Of a DNA stretch of 48,363 bases, positions 15,746 through 24,069 are shown piece after piece; position 1 is the stretch's first letter, and the number at the start of each line of letters is the position of its first letter. The notes beneath the pieces were generated by a model. The model had not been told where the DNA came from and did no database searches. It saw only the letters and a program-made list of their open reading frames with translations. This DNA is from Streptomyces hygroscopicus subsp. hygroscopicus (GTDB lineage Bacteria; Actinomycetota; Actinomycetes; Streptomycetales; Streptomycetaceae): NCBI RefSeq assembly GCF_001553455.1, contig NZ_BBOX01000158.1, forward strand, positions 1 through 48,363, written 5' to 3'. Position numbers and translations under genes: made by a program.

Positions 15746-17260
15746 TCAGCCGTCGGCCCGTCCCGGGGTGGAGGCGGTCGCGGCGCGGGCGGACAGCGGC
15801 TCGGCGACGTCCTCGAGCGAGCGCTGCTCGGCCGGGACGGCGAGGAAGGCGGCGGCGAGTCCGGCGGCGACCATGAGCGTCGCCCCGACGGAGAAGGCCA
15901 GCACGGTATCGGCGACGACTCCGCTCTGCGTCAGGTCCGAGAAGATCAGCGGTCCGCTGATGCCTCCGGCCGCCGTACCGATGGCGTAGAAGAAGGCGAT
16001 GGCCAGGGCGCGCGTCTCCATCGGGAAGACCTCGCTGACGGTCAGGTACGCGGCGCTCGCACCGGCCGAGGCAAAGAAGAGGACCACGCACCAGCAGGCG
16101 GTCATCGTGGTCGCGCTGAGCCAGCCGTTGCCGAACATCCAGGCGGTGATGAACAGCAGCGCCCCGGAGAGCAGATACGTCCCCGAGATCATCGGGCGGC
16201 GGCCGACCGTGTCGAAGAGCCGGCTGAGCAGCAGCGGCCCGAGGAAGTTGCCGAAGGCGATGACCACGAAGTAGTAGCCGGTGTGGCCGGTGGGCACGTC
16301 GAAGAAGGTCACCAGGATCGAGCCGAACCCGAAGGTGATGGCGTTGTACAAGAACGCCTGCCCGATGAAGAGGGACAGCCCCAGCAGCGCACGGCGCGGA
16401 TACCTCCGGAAGAGGGTCCGGGCGATCTCGACGAAACCGGTGCTCTTCCGCGTCCTGATGGTGATGGCCCGGTCCGGTTCGGGCAGGGGCCGCCCGGTCC
16501 CGGCCTCGACCTGCCGTTCGACGTCCGCGACCAGTTCCTCGGCGCCCGCCGCCCGGCCGTGGATGAACATCCAGCGCGGGCTCTCCGGGACGTTCCGGCG
16601 GACCAGCAGGATGGCCAGGCCGAGGACGACGCCGAGGGCGAAGGTGAGCCGCCAGCCGACGTTCAGCGCGAAGAAGTCCGTGTTCAGCATCAGCACGGAG
16701 AGCAGCGAGCCGCCCATCGCGCCGAGCCAGAAGCTGCCGTTGATGGTCAGATCGACGCGGCCCCGGTACGCACGGGGGATCAGCTCGTCGATCGCGGAGT
16801 TGATGGCCGCGTACTCCCCGCCGATACCGAAGCCGGTGAGGAAGCGGAAGAGGAAGAACCACCAGGCGGAGAAGGAGATGGCGGTGAGCGCGGTGGCGGC
16901 CAGGTAGACGCCGAGCGTGATGAGGAAGAGCTTCTTGCGGCCGTAGCGGTCGGTGAGCCAGCCGAAGACCAGCGCTCCGGTGCAGGCCCCGGTCACATAG
17001 AGGGCCGCCGCCACACCGGTGACCTGTGCGTCGGTGATCTGCAGACCGCTGCCGGGCTCGGAGAGGCGGCTGGCGATGTTGCCGACGACGGTCACCTCGA
17101 GACCGTCCAGGATCCATACGGTGCCGAGGCCGATCACGACCATCCAGTGCCAGCGTGACCAGGGCAGCCGGTCCAGCCGCGCCGGGACCCTGGTGGTGAT
17201 CGTCCCGCCGGCCGCCTCTTCTCGGCCTCCCTGTCCTCCGTCGTGCCCGCTCGCGGTCAT
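15746..17260 (-). CDS. MFS transporter, sugar porter-like
   Basis: A 504-residue major facilitator with 12 predicted helices. It carries the family motif FGWLTDRYGRKKLF (residues about 102-115) after helix 2, and RFLTGFGIGGEYAAINSAIDELIPRAYRGR (about 148-177), like the sugar porter and metabolite:H+ symporter groups. The second-half motif LLSRLFDTVGRRPM is also intact. An Arg-rich start (MTASGHDGG) begins at 17260, supported by GAGGAG 11 nt upstream; the longer frame is low-complexity leader. It probably imports an organic acid or sugar by proton symport; the substrate is unknown. It is divergent from uppP and convergent with TVP38 across a repeat tract. Confidence 0.87.
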   Translation of the reverse strand: MTASGHDGGQGGREEAAGGTITTRVPARLDRLPWSRWHWMVVIGLGTVWILDGLEVTVVGNIASRLSEPGSGLQITDAQVTGVAAALYVTGACTGALVFGWLTDRYGRKKLFLITLGVYLAATALTAISFSAWWFFLFRFLTGFGIGGEYAAINSAIDELIPRAYRGRVDLTINGSFWLGAMGGSLLSVLMLNTDFFALNVGWRLTFALGVVLGLAILLVRRNVPESPRWMFIHGRAAGAEELVADVERQVEAGTGRPLPEPDRAITIRTRKSTGFVEIARTLFRRYPRRALLGLSLFIGQAFLYNAITFGFGSILVTFFDVPTGHTGYYFVVIAFGNFLGPLLLSRLFDTVGRRPMISGTYLLSGALLFITAWMFGNGWLSATTMTACWCVVLFFASAGASAAYLTVSEVFPMETRALAIAFFYAIGTAAGGISGPLIFSDLTQSGVVADTVLAFSVGATLMVAAGLAAAFLAVPAEQRSLEDVAEPLSARAATASTPGRADG

Positions 17261-17537
17261 ACGGCTCGGCTCCTCGGCTGTCCTCGGCTGTCCATGGCTG
17301 GTCCTCGGCATGGCGCCCGGGGCCGGGCCGCCGCCGGGCGAGTACCCAAGGTCAATACGATGAACCGATGCTCGGACCGGGCCCTTGATGGGCCGTGCGC
17401 CCGGGGACGCTACGCTGCCCCACAACCGGCAGTCGATCCTCGGCCGCCGGCCTTCCCATTGACCACCCCGCCTGCGTCGGGCATGCCTTGCCATGTACCG
17501 ATCAGCGCACGATCAGCCTTTGGATAGCGAAGACTCA

Positions 17538-18410
17538 ATGTCGTGGTTTGAATCACTCATCCTCGGGCTGGTCCAGGGGTTGACTGAGTTTCTTCCGATC
17601 TCCTCCAGCGCCCATCTGCGGCTCACGGCCGCGTTCGCCGGCTGGACCGACCCTGGGCCCGCCTTCACCGCGATCACCCAGATCGGCACGGAGCTCGCGG
17701 TGCTCATCTACTTCCGCAAGGACATCATCAACATCGTGTCGGCCTGGTTCCGCTCGCTCTTCAGCAAGGAGTGGCGCGGCAACCACGACGCCCAGATGGG
17801 CTGGCTGGTGATCGTCGGCTCCCTGCCCATCGGTGTGCTCGGCCTCACGCTGCAGGACGCGATCGAGGGTCCGTTCCGCGATCTGCGGCTGATAGCCACC
17901 ACCCTCGTGGTCCTGGGCCTCGTCCTGGGCTTCGCGGACCGGCGTGCGGCGCGCGACGAGACGGGCGGCCGGCACCGTGTCGCCAAGCAGCGCAAGACGC
18001 TGCGGGAGCTGAGCATCCGGGACGGCCTCATATTCGGCGTATGCCAGGCGATGGCGCTGGTACCGGGTGTCTCCCGGTCGGGCGCGACGATCAGCGGCGG
18101 ACTGCTGATGGGCTACACCCGCGAGGCGGCGGCCCGCTATTCCTTCCTTCTCGCGGTGCCGGCGGTGCTGGCCTCGGGCGTCTTCGAGCTGAAGGACGCG
18201 TCCGAGGGGCATACGGCCTGGGGTCCGACGATCTTGGCCACGGTGGTGGCGTTCGTGGTCGGCTACGCGGTGATCGCATGGTTCATGAAGTTCATCTCCA
18301 GCAAGAGCTTCATGCCGTTCGTGATCTACCGGGTACTGCTGGGCATCGCGCTCTTCGCCCTGGTCGGCCTCGGTGTGCTGAGCGCCCACGCGGCCGAGTC
18401 GGCGGGCTGA
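17538..18410 (+). CDS. uppP: Undecaprenyl-diphosphatase (BacA/UppP)
   Basis: A 290-residue integral membrane phosphatase that dephosphorylates C55-PP to the C55-P carrier needed for peptidoglycan and wall glycan synthesis; overproduction gives bacitracin resistance in other bacteria. Both family signatures are intact: GLTEFLPISSSAH (residues 14-26, with catalytic Glu17, the Ser cluster and His26) and PGVSRSGATISGGLLMGYTR (about 177-196) with the essential Arg. About eight hydrophobic helices follow the family pattern. I chose the ATG at 17538 because it places the first motif at the usual distance; the in-frame ATG at 17493 would add an uncharacteristic hydrophilic extension. The ribosome site is weak. 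Confidence 0.95.
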   Translation: MSWFESLILGLVQGLTEFLPISSSAHLRLTAAFAGWTDPGPAFTAITQIGTELAVLIYFRKDIINIVSAWFRSLFSKEWRGNHDAQMGWLVIVGSLPIGVLGLTLQDAIEGPFRDLRLIATTLVVLGLVLGFADRRAARDETGGRHRVAKQRKTLRELSIRDGLIFGVCQAMALVPGVSRSGATISGGLLMGYTREAAARYSFLLAVPAVLASGVFELKDASEGHTAWGPTILATVVAFVVGYAVIAWFMKFISSKSFMPFVIYRVLLGIALFALVGLGVLSAHAAESAG

Positions 18411-18748
18411 CGCGCCTCCCGCGCCTCTCCCATCCCCCCGTCATCCCCCCGGTCATCCCCCCGTCATCTCCCACTTCCCCCCACCTGCCTTGCCGGAGTG
18501 CGCGGAAGACGACCGGGCCCGGAAGGCAGGGGGATGGGCCGCCGGCCGAGGAGGGAGGAGTCCGGCGGCCCCTTCGCTCAGGTCTGGCGCCCCCTGAGCG
18601 GCATGGGACGAGTCAATCGCCATACGGGGCGCCTGGGAAGGGTGTGCGGTAGATATATGCAAGCATTCGCATCGCGCCCGGTGTGAATTTCCCTCCCAGC
18701 GCGCTCCCCTCCCCTCAGCCGCCACACCGCGAAGCCGACCGGGCCGGG
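18411..18748. other. 338-bp intergenic region without a recognised gene
   Basis: This lies between the convergent uppP and HAD genes. It starts with a C-rich short repeat (CATCCCCCCGTCATCC, three partial copies at about 18430-18470). It also contains an unusually AT-rich spot at 18651-18672 with the palindrome ATGC-AA-GCAT (18657-18666) and a following CGCAT half-site. Short frames here lack coding bias. Confidence 0.6.
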
Positions 18749-19396
18749 CTACGCCGACGGCCCGGTGACGATCTCCACCAGCTCATCCAGCGAGTCGATC
18801 CGCCAGTCCGCCTGTGCCGCATCGGCCGTACCGGCCCACAGATTCCCCCACGGCCCCCGGCGGATATGCGCGGCCCGCAGCCCGGCGGCCTTCGCCGGCC
18901 GGATGTCGAGGGCCGGATAGTCGCCCACGTAGAGCGTGTCCCGGGGCGCGGCGCCGCCGAGTTCCAGCACCCGCCGGAAGAACTCCGGATCGGGTTTGCG
19001 GACCCCCCACTGGCTGGACGTCGCCACGGCGTCGACGGGAAGCTCCAGTCCGCGCAGCAGCTCGCCCGCCCGCAGCGACTGGTTCCCGGCCAGCGCGATC
19101 CGCAGCCCCGACTCCCGCAGCCGGCCGAGCGCGGACCGCGCATCCGGGTACAGATCGGTCTCGTCCAGCCACTCCCCCCGCCCCGCCGCCTCCCGTGCCT
19201 GCCGCTCCGCCTCGACGTCCGTGCCCGGCCGCACCAGACGGATCGCGTCCCCGTCGTCCCGCCCCTGCGCGACGACGGCCCCCACCAGCGCGGACAGGGT
19301 GTGCCGGGGCACCTTGAGCCAGTCGGCCCAGGAGCCCCAGTAACGGTCCTCCCGGACCAGGGTCGAGCCGACGTCGAACACCACGCTCTGGATCAT
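18749..19396 (-). CDS. HAD-superfamily hydrolase with altered motif I
   Basis: A 215-residue haloacid-dehalogenase-fold protein. Motif I reads FDVGSTLV (residues 7-14): the nucleophile Asp8 is present but the usual second Asp at +2 is Gly, so classic phosphatase acid-base chemistry is doubtful. Motif II is LAGNQS, motif III has the Lys in GVRKPDPEF, and motif IV is GDYPALD. A helical cap lies between motifs I and II. The ATG at 19396 is 31 bp after the flavin reductase stop, suggesting one operon with the flavin reductase first. Possible roles are a non-standard phosphatase or dehalogenase-like enzyme; the substrate is not predictable. Confidence 0.83.
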   Translation of the reverse strand: MIQSVVFDVGSTLVREDRYWGSWADWLKVPRHTLSALVGAVVAQGRDDGDAIRLVRPGTDVEAERQAREAAGRGEWLDETDLYPDARSALGRLRESGLRIALAGNQSLRAGELLRGLELPVDAVATSSQWGVRKPDPEFFRRVLELGGAAPRDTLYVGDYPALDIRPAKAAGLRAAHIRRGPWGNLWAGTADAAQADWRIDSLDELVEIVTGPSA

Positions 19397-19427
19397 CGCG
19401 TCCCCCTGCCCCTGTGGCCCGCGGCGC

Positions 19428-20048
19428 TCACCCCTTGCCCGGCCTCTCGCCCTCCCAGTCCGCGTACCGGACGCGGGCGAGTTCCAGCACATCGCCGACC
19501 GTGCCCCATTCGTCCTTGCCCAGCCGGGCCAGCGGCCGCAGCCTGGTGATCTCCGCGTGCCCGTCGACCAGCACTTCCTCGTCGATCGCGGCGTGCACCA
19601 CCCTTCCGAAGACCACCGTCGCGTCGCCGAGCCCGAGCGTGCTGTGCACCACGCACTCCAGCGCGACCGGCGCCCCCGCCACCCGGGGCGGCTTCACCCG
19701 CGCGCTCGCCTCCTGCGCCACCCCCACCGCCTCGAACTCGCTCACCCCGTGCGGAAAGTCGGTCGCGGTCGCGTTGATCTGCTCGAAGAGCCCCTCGGGA
19801 GCGAAGTTCACCACGAACTCCCCGGTGTCCTCGACGTTCCGCAGCGAGTCCTTACGCCCCACGGAGGTGAACTGCACGATCGGAGGAGCTACGGACGCGA
19901 CGGTGAAGAACGAGTGCGGGGCGAGGTTGGCCGTGCCGTTCGCCGACACCGTGGCCACCCACGCGATCGGCCGCGGCACCACCACGGAGGTCAGCAGCTT
20001 GTAGAACGGCGTGCGGCCCATGGCCTCGGGATCGAAGTCGATACGCAT
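19428..20048 (-). CDS. Flavin reductase-like FMN-binding protein
   Basis: A 206-residue protein of the flavin reductase-like/DUF447 FMN-binding split-barrel family. The characteristic SVVVPRPIAWVATVSANGTANLAPHSFF segment (residues about 20-47) binds the flavin, followed by QFTSVGRKDSLRNVEDTGEFVVN (about 59-81) and a GEIxRLRP-like C-terminal strand (HAEITRLRPLARLG). Such proteins reduce or carry FMN for oxygenases or act as stand-alone flavoproteins. The ATG at 20048 matches the family N-terminus (MRIDFDPEAM); the frame upstream is low-complexity. It is probably co-transcribed with the HAD gene. About 200 bp of gene-free DNA separate it from the channel remnant upstream. Confidence 0.88.
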   Translation of the reverse strand: MRIDFDPEAMGRTPFYKLLTSVVVPRPIAWVATVSANGTANLAPHSFFTVASVAPPIVQFTSVGRKDSLRNVEDTGEFVVNFAPEGLFEQINATATDFPHGVSEFEAVGVAQEASARVKPPRVAGAPVALECVVHSTLGLGDATVVFGRVVHAAIDEEVLVDGHAEITRLRPLARLGKDEWGTVGDVLELARVRYADWEGERPGKG

Positions 20049-20248
20049 GCGGCCCAGTATCCGCGCATGCAGCGGCGCGCCCCAACGACGGGTCGCGGCG
20101 TCACCCGGCCCCCGGATTCCGCGGACGGTGCCCGGCGCCGGAAGACACGGGCGTCCGGGGCCGGACACCACCGTGGCTCCGCCGTGTCCGCCACGTCCAC
20201 CGTGTCCGCCGCGTCCCTCGGGACGACTCCGGGCCCGGCCCTCTGTGC

Positions 20249-21004
20249 CTACCCGCTGGACACCCCGGTCACCTGGGGTTCCCGCCGTCCCTCCACCGCC
20301 CCGCAGACGCATGTCCCGTCGGCCGCGTCGAGAGCGCTCTGGAGCTCGTCAAGGGCTCGGCGGGCGGTCTCGACGCGGTCGCGCAGTACCTCCCCGCCGG
20401 GCAGTACCTCCCCGCCGGGCCCGGCGGGGGCGGCAGGCGGACGGCCCGCCGGCGTGCTCTCCATCTGGCGCGCCTCCTCGAGGGAGTTGATGACGACGCC
20501 GATCAGCAGGTTCACCAGGACGAAGGAGCCGAAGAGGACGAACGAGCCGAAGTAGACGATGGTCCAGCGGGAGATCTCCAGTCCCGCGCGTACCGCGTCG
20601 CCCAGCCCGTCCAGGGTGATGAGCAGGAAGAGGGTCAGCACGGCCCGGCCGATCGAGCCGTAGTGCTCCGGGTCGTCGTCGGCGAAGAACACCCAGCCGA
20701 CCATGGCGTACACGTACAGCAGCAGCGTGCCCACCAGGACGAAGCTCAGCATGCCCGGAATGCTCTTGCCGATGGCCGCGAGGACGATCCGCACCTGCGG
20801 GAGGAACCGCGCGGCGCGCAGCACGCGCGCCAGGCGCAGCAGCCGCAGGACGGTGGCGTTCTCGCGGGCGATGGGCAGGAACGCGAGCACCACCACGGCG
20901 ACGTCGAAGAGGTTCCAGTCATCGTGCGCGGCGCCGCCGTGTCCGGGCGGGCGCGCGGACCATGGCGTCCGCCCGGAGGACCTGGCCCGCGCCCCCGGCC
21001 GCAC
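20249..21004 (-). pseudogene. N-terminally truncated voltage-gated ion channel (NaChBac-like)
   Basis: The frame encodes the second half of a bacterial six-helix voltage-gated cation channel: S3 remnant DDWNLFDVAVVVLAF, an S4 sensor with arginines at every third position (LRLLRLARVLRAAR), S5, the pore with filter TLDGLGD, and S6 FVLVNLLIGVVINSLEEAR, then a C-terminal coiled coil (VETARRALDELQSALDAA). S1, S2 and most of S3, normally about 100 residues, are missing. Only about 90 bp separate the first channel-like codon from the stop of the upstream ATPase gene, so there is no room for them. The best start (GTG 21004) has no ribosome site. An old deletion is the simplest explanation; a functional pore-only-like product cannot be excluded. 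Confidence 0.7.
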
Positions 21005-21024
21005 GGGGCAAGAGGGCAATACGG

Positions 21025-21720
21025 CTAGGGCAGACGGCCGAACGTCGCCGCCGCCACGTGTTCTCGCGATATCCGGTCGAGCAGCACTATCGAGGCCGTT
21101 TCGGCCAGCGGTCGGGGCACGGGGACCACGGCGCCGGCCGGGTGTGCCGCGCCGGGCCCGGGTAACGCGCGCAGCAGGCGGTCGAGTCCCCGCCGGTGTC
21201 GGGCGAAGACGCGTGGCGAGGCCCACCGGGCCCGGGCCTCCTGCCCCGCGAGCGCCTCGTCCGCCCCCACGTCCAGGAGCACCACGTGCAGTTCGCGGCC
21301 CCGCCGTTCGGCATACCGGGCCAGCCACCGGCGCAGCCAGGCCCGGCTGCCGCAGTCGTGCACCAACACCGGGGAGGTGCGGCGCATCTGACGGCACAGC
21401 CACCGGAAGTGCCTCAGCCGCGCCCAGGGCCGGTACACCCCGTACGGCAGCCACGCGGGCATGACCGCCTCACAGGCGAGGTGGGCCGCCCTGGGATCGA
21501 TGGCGGGCGCGGCCTTCGACCAGCGTTCCATCACCGTGCTCTTCCCGCTTCCGGGCAGACCGGAGACGACCACCACGGCGTCGGCCGGATAGGCCAGGAC
21601 GGCGGGAGGGGCGGCGCGCCCGCGCAGGTCGACCACGCCTCGCGGCCGAAGGCATCGGGCCGGCCGGTGGTGTGGGACTGCCGGTGTGTCCGGCTCGCCC
21701 GCCTTGTCGGTCGTGCTCAC
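21025..21720 (-). CDS. P-loop AAA-type ATPase/kinase
   Basis: A 231-residue nucleotide-binding protein with Walker A GLPGSGKST at residues about 54-62 and kinase-like helical features: a cluster of aromatic and Arg residues (YGVYRPWARLRHFRWLCRQMRR), a VLVHDCG strand that may be Walker B-like, and HVVLLDVGADEAL (about 144-156). It resembles small actinobacterial zeta-toxin/shikimate-kinase-like ATPases annotated as AAA-family ATPases; the phosphoryl acceptor is unknown. The start is a GTG at 21720, 5 nt after GAGGG. Its stop is 21 bp from the best start of the truncated channel, which suggests that the deletion that truncated the channel ended at this gene. Confidence 0.75.
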   Translation of the reverse strand: MSTTDKAGEPDTPAVPHHRPARCLRPRGVVDLRGRAAPPAVLAYPADAVVVVSGLPGSGKSTVMERWSKAAPAIDPRAAHLACEAVMPAWLPYGVYRPWARLRHFRWLCRQMRRTSPVLVHDCGSRAWLRRWLARYAERRGRELHVVLLDVGADEALAGQEARARWASPRVFARHRRGLDRLLRALPGPGAAHPAGAVVPVPRPLAETASIVLLDRISREHVAAATFGRLP

Positions 21721-22028
21721 GGTTCCCTCTTGATTCCGCGGTCAGTGGCCGCCGCCTCGTCGGCACGGCCGCCCGGCTCGTGCGCACTGTCGACCGGAGT
21801 ATCCCAGCGCGACCGCCGCCGGGATCCGGCCGGTCCCACCTCATGGTGTGCGGACGGCTGCACGGCCGGGGATTCGTGTGCGCGGCGACCGAGCCCGTCC
21901 GCTCGGCGCCGCCTCGCTCACGCCCCGGTGGCCGGCCGGGTGCCCGGAGAGGCATGCGGCCGGGCGCCGGGGTGGGGCGGGGAGGTTACCCGGCCGTGTC
22001 CGGCGGGAGGATGTGTTACGGGCGTGGG
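21721..22028. other. Gene-free stretch before the GntR operon
   Basis: About 310 bp between the divergent ATPase and GntR starts. No frame has the expected codon bias. The sequence is GC-rich without clear repeats until the AT-rich promoter/operator at 22029-22058. Confidence 0.5.
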
Positions 22029-22058
22029 TCATATCCATCCAACGTATTGACATATCAA
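22029..22058 (+). promoter_or_regulatory. Candidate GntR operator/promoter
   Basis: In an otherwise GC-rich region, two CATATC words lie 21 bp (two helical turns) apart at 22030 and 22051. The second sits in the imperfect palindrome TTGACATATCAA (22047-22058), which also contains a perfect -35-like TTGACA. This is a likely promoter with an autoregulatory site 24 bp before the GntR ATG. No strong -10 box is visible. Confidence 0.5.
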
Positions 22059-22081
22059 ATGGCTCAGATCACTCTCGATCC

Positions 22082-22813
22082 ATGGCCGAACGTGACCTCC
22101 CGCTCTACGAGCAGATCCGCAGGGAGCTGGAGGGAAACATCCGGGACGGCCGGTGGCAGCCCGGAACCCGGGTGCCCACCGAAGCCGAACTCGGAGCCCA
22201 GTTCGGTGTTTCGCGGATCACCGTGCAGCGTGCGCTGCGCGAACTCGCGGACGCCGGGCTGGTCGTCCGGTACCGCAGGCACGGCACGTTCGTCGCGCAG
22301 ACCGCCGACGAGGAGAACCTGCTCCGCTCGGCGGGCGTGCTGACCAGCGGGCCCGAGACCCACGGCGACCACCGGGTGGTCGACGGCAGGGTGCTGCCCG
22401 CGGGCGGCGCGGCCCTGCGGCTGCCCGGCCTGGACGACAACGACGCCGTCGTACAGCTCGAACGCCACAAGCTGAGCGCCGACGGCACCCGCGTGACCAG
22501 CACGGAACTCGCCGTGCTGCCCTTCCGGTTCGCCCCCGACCTGCTCGATCAGGACCTGGTCACCATCACGAGCCATATGTACCTCCGGGACCGCGGAGTG
22601 CCGCTGCGCCGCTCGCGGCTCTACGTGGAGCCGTACGCCCTGGACGAGGAGCACGCCGAGCTCTTCGGCCTGGAACCGGGTGCCGCGGTCTTCCGCTGGC
22701 TGCGCGTCACCTGGGCGGAGAACGACGAGGTGGTCGAACATCTCGAGATGATCCTGCCGACCGGCACATCCCGCTTCTACGTGGAGACTTCGCTCCTCGG
22801 TCCGCTCCCCTGA
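22082..22813 (+). CDS. GntR-family regulator, HutC/PhnR type (UTRA domain)
   Basis: A 243-residue repressor-type regulator. The winged HTH spans residues about 5-72 (LYEQIRRELEGNI...RVPTEAELGAQFGVSRITVQRALRELADAGLVVR), and a UTRA ligand-binding domain covers about 90-240 (ERHKLSADGTRVTSTELAVLPF, GAAVFRWLRVTW). HutC-type members sense the substrate of the operon they precede, for example histidine degradation intermediates or aminoethylphosphonate. It lies directly upstream, in the same direction, of a complete ABC importer, so it probably controls that importer. The ATG at 22082 starts the family N-terminus. About 175 bp of repeat-rich spacer separate it from the binding-protein gene. Confidence 0.92.
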   Translation: MAERDLPLYEQIRRELEGNIRDGRWQPGTRVPTEAELGAQFGVSRITVQRALRELADAGLVVRYRRHGTFVAQTADEENLLRSAGVLTSGPETHGDHRVVDGRVLPAGGAALRLPGLDDNDAVVQLERHKLSADGTRVTSTELAVLPFRFAPDLLDQDLVTITSHMYLRDRGVPLRRSRLYVEPYALDEEHAELFGLEPGAAVFRWLRVTWAENDEVVEHLEMILPTGTSRFYVETSLLGPLP

Positions 22814-22930
22814 TCCGTTCGCCCCCCGATCCTCCGCTGATCCGTTCGCCCCCCCGATCCGCTCCCCCGCTCCTCCGCTCCCGCCGTTCGCTCCTCCACC
22901 ACCCCTCGGCCCCCACATCGTCTTCCCCTC
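22810..22930. repeat. 27-bp direct repeat in the GntR-SBP spacer
   Basis: CTGATCCGTTCGCCCCCC-type units begin at 22810 and 22837 (27-bp period) and decay into CCGATCCGCTCCCCCGCTCC words. The plus strand is C-rich. The spacer ends in the strong AGGAGG site of the next gene. Confidence 0.65.
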
Positions 22931-22989
22931 CCTCCCGCCTCCTCCGGTCGCGGGAACGGCACTTCCATCCCTCATCGCAGGAGGTAGCC

Positions 22990-24069
22990 ATGGATTCCCA
23001 CCGATCAGCCCTGCCCGCCCTGTGTGCCGTGTCAAGTGCCCTCGCGCTCACCGTCGCCGTCACCGGCTGCGGCTCCCCCACCGCCTCCGCCGGGGGCGGA
23101 AAGGGGGGTGCCCTGGTGGTGGCCGGCTACGGCGGCTCGTTCGAGACGGCGTTCCACGACTCGGTGCTGCCCACGTTCGAGAAGAGCTGCGGCTGCAAGG
23201 TCACCTACATCCCCGGCTCCTCCACCGACACCGTCGCCAAGCTCAAGGCGCAGCGCGCCCACCCGCAGATCGACGTGGCACTGGTCGACGACGGCCCCCA
23301 GGCGCAGGCGCTGGAGGCCGGACTGCTCGCGTCGATCGACACCAAGGTGGTGCCCGTGGACGACGTGGTGAAGATCGCCCGGATGGAGAACGACTCCGGG
23401 GTGGGCTTCGGGCTCACCGCCACCGGCATCGCCTACAACCCCGAGTGGTTCGCGGAACACGGCGTCCCCAAGCCCACCACCTGGGAGGACCTGGCGAACC
23501 CCAAGCTGAAGGACAAGGTGGTCCTGCCGTCGATCACCAACACCTACGGGGTGGGGCTGCTGGTCGGCGCGTCCCGGGCGAACGGCGGCTCGGAGCGGGA
23601 CGTCGGCCCCGGCTTCACGGCGGTCAGGGAGATCGCCGGGAACGCGGTCACGTTCGACACCACCGCCGATGTGTCCAACTACTTCCTCCAGGGCCAGGCC
23701 GCCGCCTCGGTGTGGGGGGTGTCGCGGACCTCGACGCTGGCGGACAAGGACTTCCCGATCGCCTTCGTCTACCCGAAGGACGGCGCCATCGCCCTGGTGA
23801 CCACGGCGAACGTGGTCAAGAAGGCACCGCATCAGGAGCTGGCCCAGAAGTTCGTCGCCCATCTGCTGGAGCCGTCCGTCCAGCGGGCGCTGGCCAAGGC
23901 GACCTATGACGGCTCGGTGGTCCGCGGCGTCAAGGAGGACCCCGCGCTGAAGAACAAGGTCGTCAGCGCCGACAAGGTGGACTCCCTGCTGAAGCTCGAC
24001 TGGAAGACGATCAACAAGAACCGCGCGGCCTGGACCGACACGTGGAACAAGCGGGTGGAGAGCAAGTGA
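22990..24069 (+). CDS. ABC transporter substrate-binding lipoprotein
   Basis: A 359-residue extracytoplasmic binding protein of the PotD/AfuA/PhnS (family 1, type 2) class. The N-terminal signal ends in a lipobox, VAVTGC (lipid-modified Cys27). Mature-protein motifs include ALVVAGYGGSFETAFHDSVLPTFEK (about 41-65), TATGIAYNPEWF (about 144-155) and PTTWEDLANPKLKDKVVLPS, typical of iron, polyamine, thiamine and aminoethylphosphonate binders. It captures the ligand outside the membrane and hands it to the permeases encoded downstream. A perfect AGGAGG precedes the ATG. It shares a 4-bp GTGA overlap with the ATPase gene. The ligand cannot be fixed from sequence. Confidence 0.92.
   Translation: MDSHRSALPALCAVSSALALTVAVTGCGSPTASAGGGKGGALVVAGYGGSFETAFHDSVLPTFEKSCGCKVTYIPGSSTDTVAKLKAQRAHPQIDVALVDDGPQAQALEAGLLASIDTKVVPVDDVVKIARMENDSGVGFGLTATGIAYNPEWFAEHGVPKPTTWEDLANPKLKDKVVLPSITNTYGVGLLVGASRANGGSERDVGPGFTAVREIAGNAVTFDTTADVSNYFLQGQAAASVWGVSRTSTLADKDFPIAFVYPKDGAIALVTTANVVKKAPHQELAQKFVAHLLEPSVQRALAKATYDGSVVRGVKEDPALKNKVVSADKVDSLLKLDWKTINKNRAAWTDTWNKRVESK

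Noticed and set aside
18498..18686. Small plus-strand gene between uppP and the HAD gene
   Set aside because: Arg/Gly-rich frame without coding bias or good ribosome site.
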